Of a stretch of DNA of 64,000 nt, positions 62,542 through 64,000 are shown one piece after another. Source of the stretch: Lacrimispora indolis DSM 755 (GTDB lineage Bacteria; Bacillota; Clostridia; Lachnospirales; Lachnospiraceae); NCBI RefSeq assembly GCF_000526995.1, contig NZ_AZUI01000001.1, forward strand, positions 3,514,001 through 3,578,000, in the 5' to 3' direction. The notes beneath the pieces are model-generated. The model did no database searches and was not told the origin of the DNA. It saw nothing but the letters and a program-made list of their open reading frames with translations. The first letter of the stretch is position 1, and every line of letters starts with the position of its first letter. Made by a program: the position numbers and the translations under genes.

Positions 62542-64000
62542 GTGGGTAACAAAGCATTGGTAAACGTGGAACCGGTTGAAGTGTTTCAGTATTTTGAGGA
62601 AATCAGCAGTATTCCGAGAGGTTCGGGAGATGAAAGAAGAATCAGCGATTATTTAGTTTCTTTTGCCAAAGAACACAAGCTGGAGGTCATACAGGATAAA
62701 GCACTGAATGTAATCATCAAGAAGCCAGGGACCAGGGGGTATGAAGAAAGCCCCGGCGTTGTGATCCAGGGACATATGGACATGGTATGTGAAAAGAGAC
62801 CTGATGTAACCCATGATTTTATGACAGATCCGATTCAATTGAAAATCGTTGGAGATATGCTTTACGCAGACGGAACAACTCTCGGAGGAGACGACGGTAT
62901 TGCCGTTGCTATGGGATTAGCGGTTTTGGCATCGGATACGCTGGAGCACCCGCCCGTGGAATTGGTGGTTACCACTTCTGAAGAGACTGGAATGGATGGC
63001 GCCCATGTGCTGGATCCCAAAAATGTATCGGGTAAAACGCTTATTAATATTGACTCAGAGGAAGAGGGAATCCTGACGGTAAGCTGTGCAGGCGGCTGTA
63101 CCTCCAGGATCAGTATTCCCATAATATGGGAAAGCCCGGATCCCAGCCGGGCGGCTTATGCAATTGATATTTCAGGTCTGCAGGGCGGTCATTCCGGAGT
63201 GGAAATACATAAGGGCAGAGCAAATGCCAATAAATTGATGGCCCGCCTTTTGAAAAGCTTGAGCTCGGAGATGGATTTAAATTTATGCTCCGTAAGTGGA
63301 GGTTCAAAGCATAACGCCATTGCCCGCGATGCACAGGCTGTGGTGTGTGTTAATATTGACAATGTCTCAGAACTGAAAGAGCAGGTTTCCCGTTTGGAGG
63401 AAATATTTAAGGATGAATTCAAAACAGCAGATCCGGATATAAAAATTGAGCTAAAACCTGCTGAAAATATGCCGGAACGAATCATGTCAAAGGATACAAA
63501 GGAAAACATCATTAATTTTATGTATCTGATTCCAAACGGAATACAAAGTGTAAGCATGGATATTGAGGGGTTGGTAGAAAGTTCATTGAATCTGGGAGTA
63601 GTTCAGATAAAGGAGGACAGCGTTGAGATCATCAGTTCTATAAGAAGCTCTGTTGGAAGTATAAAGGATAATATTTATAATACCGTTGCCGCCATTGCCG
63701 GCCTTACCAATGGAAAGGTGTCTGCTGAATCGGATTACCCGGAATGGAAATATAATCCCGATTCAAAAGTAAGACAGCTTTTTATAGACTTATATGAGAA
63801 TTTATTTGGTGAAAAACCTCTGATAAGTGCAATTCATGCCGGACTTGAATGTGCGATTTTTGATAAAAAGTTTAATGGAAACCTGGATATGATTTCCATT
63901 GGACCTACCATGTCTGGAGTACATACTGCAGAGGAGCATCTAAGCATTCCGTCTACCCAGAGGACATGGAAGTATTTGACAGAAGCGCTGAAAGCTCTCA
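62542..64000 (+). CDS. pepD: aminoacyl-histidine dipeptidase, M20 family (3' end outside window)
   Basis: Zinc dipeptidase of the PepD (beta-Ala-His dipeptidase) group, 486 residues visible, so nearly complete. Metal ligands appear as QGHMDMVCE (His, Asp), GGDDGIA (bridging Asp), TSEETGMDGA (Glu pair with the catalytic base), and SAIHAGLECAIF (last His). The lid domain lies between about 190 and 380, including GGHSGVEIHKGRANANKLM. GTG start with AAAGGAG ten bases upstream. It cleaves dipeptides in the cytosol for amino-acid supply. Confidence 0.93.
   Translation, partial: MGNKALVNVEPVEVFQYFEEISSIPRGSGDERRISDYLVSFAKEHKLEVIQDKALNVIIKKPGTRGYEESPGVVIQGHMDMVCEKRPDVTHDFMTDPIQLKIVGDMLYADGTTLGGDDGIAVAMGLAVLASDTLEHPPVELVVTTSEETGMDGAHVLDPKNVSGKTLINIDSEEEGILTVSCAGGCTSRISIPIIWESPDPSRAAYAIDISGLQGGHSGVEIHKGRANANKLMARLLKSLSSEMDLNLCSVSGGSKHNAIARDAQAVVCVNIDNVSELKEQVSRLEEIFKDEFKTADPDIKIELKPAENMPERIMSKDTKENIINFMYLIPNGIQSVSMDIEGLVESSLNLGVVQIKEDSVEIISSIRSSVGSIKDNIYNTVAAIAGLTNGKVSAESDYPEWKYNPDSKVRQLFIDLYENLFGEKPLISAIHAGLECAIFDKKFNGNLDMISIGPTMSGVHTAEEHLSIPSTQRTWKYLTEALKAL

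Overview
The window looks like chromosome from a mid-GC Gram-positive anaerobe of the Lachnospiraceae (Clostridium cluster XIVa, Lacrimispora/Lachnoclostridium-like). The grounds are strong AGGAGG ribosome sites, GTG/TTG starts, sigma-A promoters with 16-18 bp spacers, siroheme/corrinoid-type hem genes, large methyl-accepting receptors and plant-sugar loci. The family assignment is an inference. No transposase, integrase, phage gene or CRISPR array is visible.

Region 1 (1-6315) is a glycopeptide-resistance cluster in vanB order: vanR (cut by the window edge), vanS, then vanY-vanW-vanH-ligase-vanX. A terminator separates the two transcription units. After it come four hexamers with an exact 11-bp period just upstream of the vanY promoter, a good candidate for the VanR operator. 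The cluster ends 166 bp from the 3' end of a tRNA-Ser gene (6482-6566, minus), a typical island position, although no element boundary can be seen.

Region 2 (6.8-18.7 kb) is housekeeping: an HPr-like protein, a ClC chloride transporter, a cell-wall amidase, a polar amino-acid ABC transporter, a response regulator whose phosphoacceptor Asp is Glu, the glycerol genes glpK-glpF, and an Ldh_2-family dehydrogenase. Region 3 (18.9-25.4 kb) is a tetrapyrrole operon (hemA, sirC-like, hemC, cobA/hemD, hemL). hemB is absent and a methyltransferase sits in the operon. Region 4 (25.6-35.5 kb) holds a flavodoxin-like protein, FtsH, a chemoreceptor, a LysR-linked group containing a decayed flavin-reductase gene, a probable ~460-nt noncoding RNA with its own promoter and terminator (33006-33470), a PflX-like radical SAM protein and azlCD.

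Region 5 (35.5-51.2 kb) is sugar catabolism: glucuronate/mannonate genes (uxuA plus an SDR reductase) with an AraC regulator, a second chemoreceptor, and an arabinofuranoside locus (LacI regulator, GH127, ABC importer, GH43) with LacI-type operators. Region 6 (51.4-62 kb) has a monofunctional transglycosylase behind tandem RNA-like repeats, a DnaQ exonuclease with a topoisomerase-type zinc ribbon, and a long operon joining a Nik/Opp-type ABC importer to larB-larC-larE, the nickel-pincer cofactor genes, without larA. The window ends inside a pepD-type dipeptidase gene.

Family identifications come from motifs and remembered family sequences. No database search was run.
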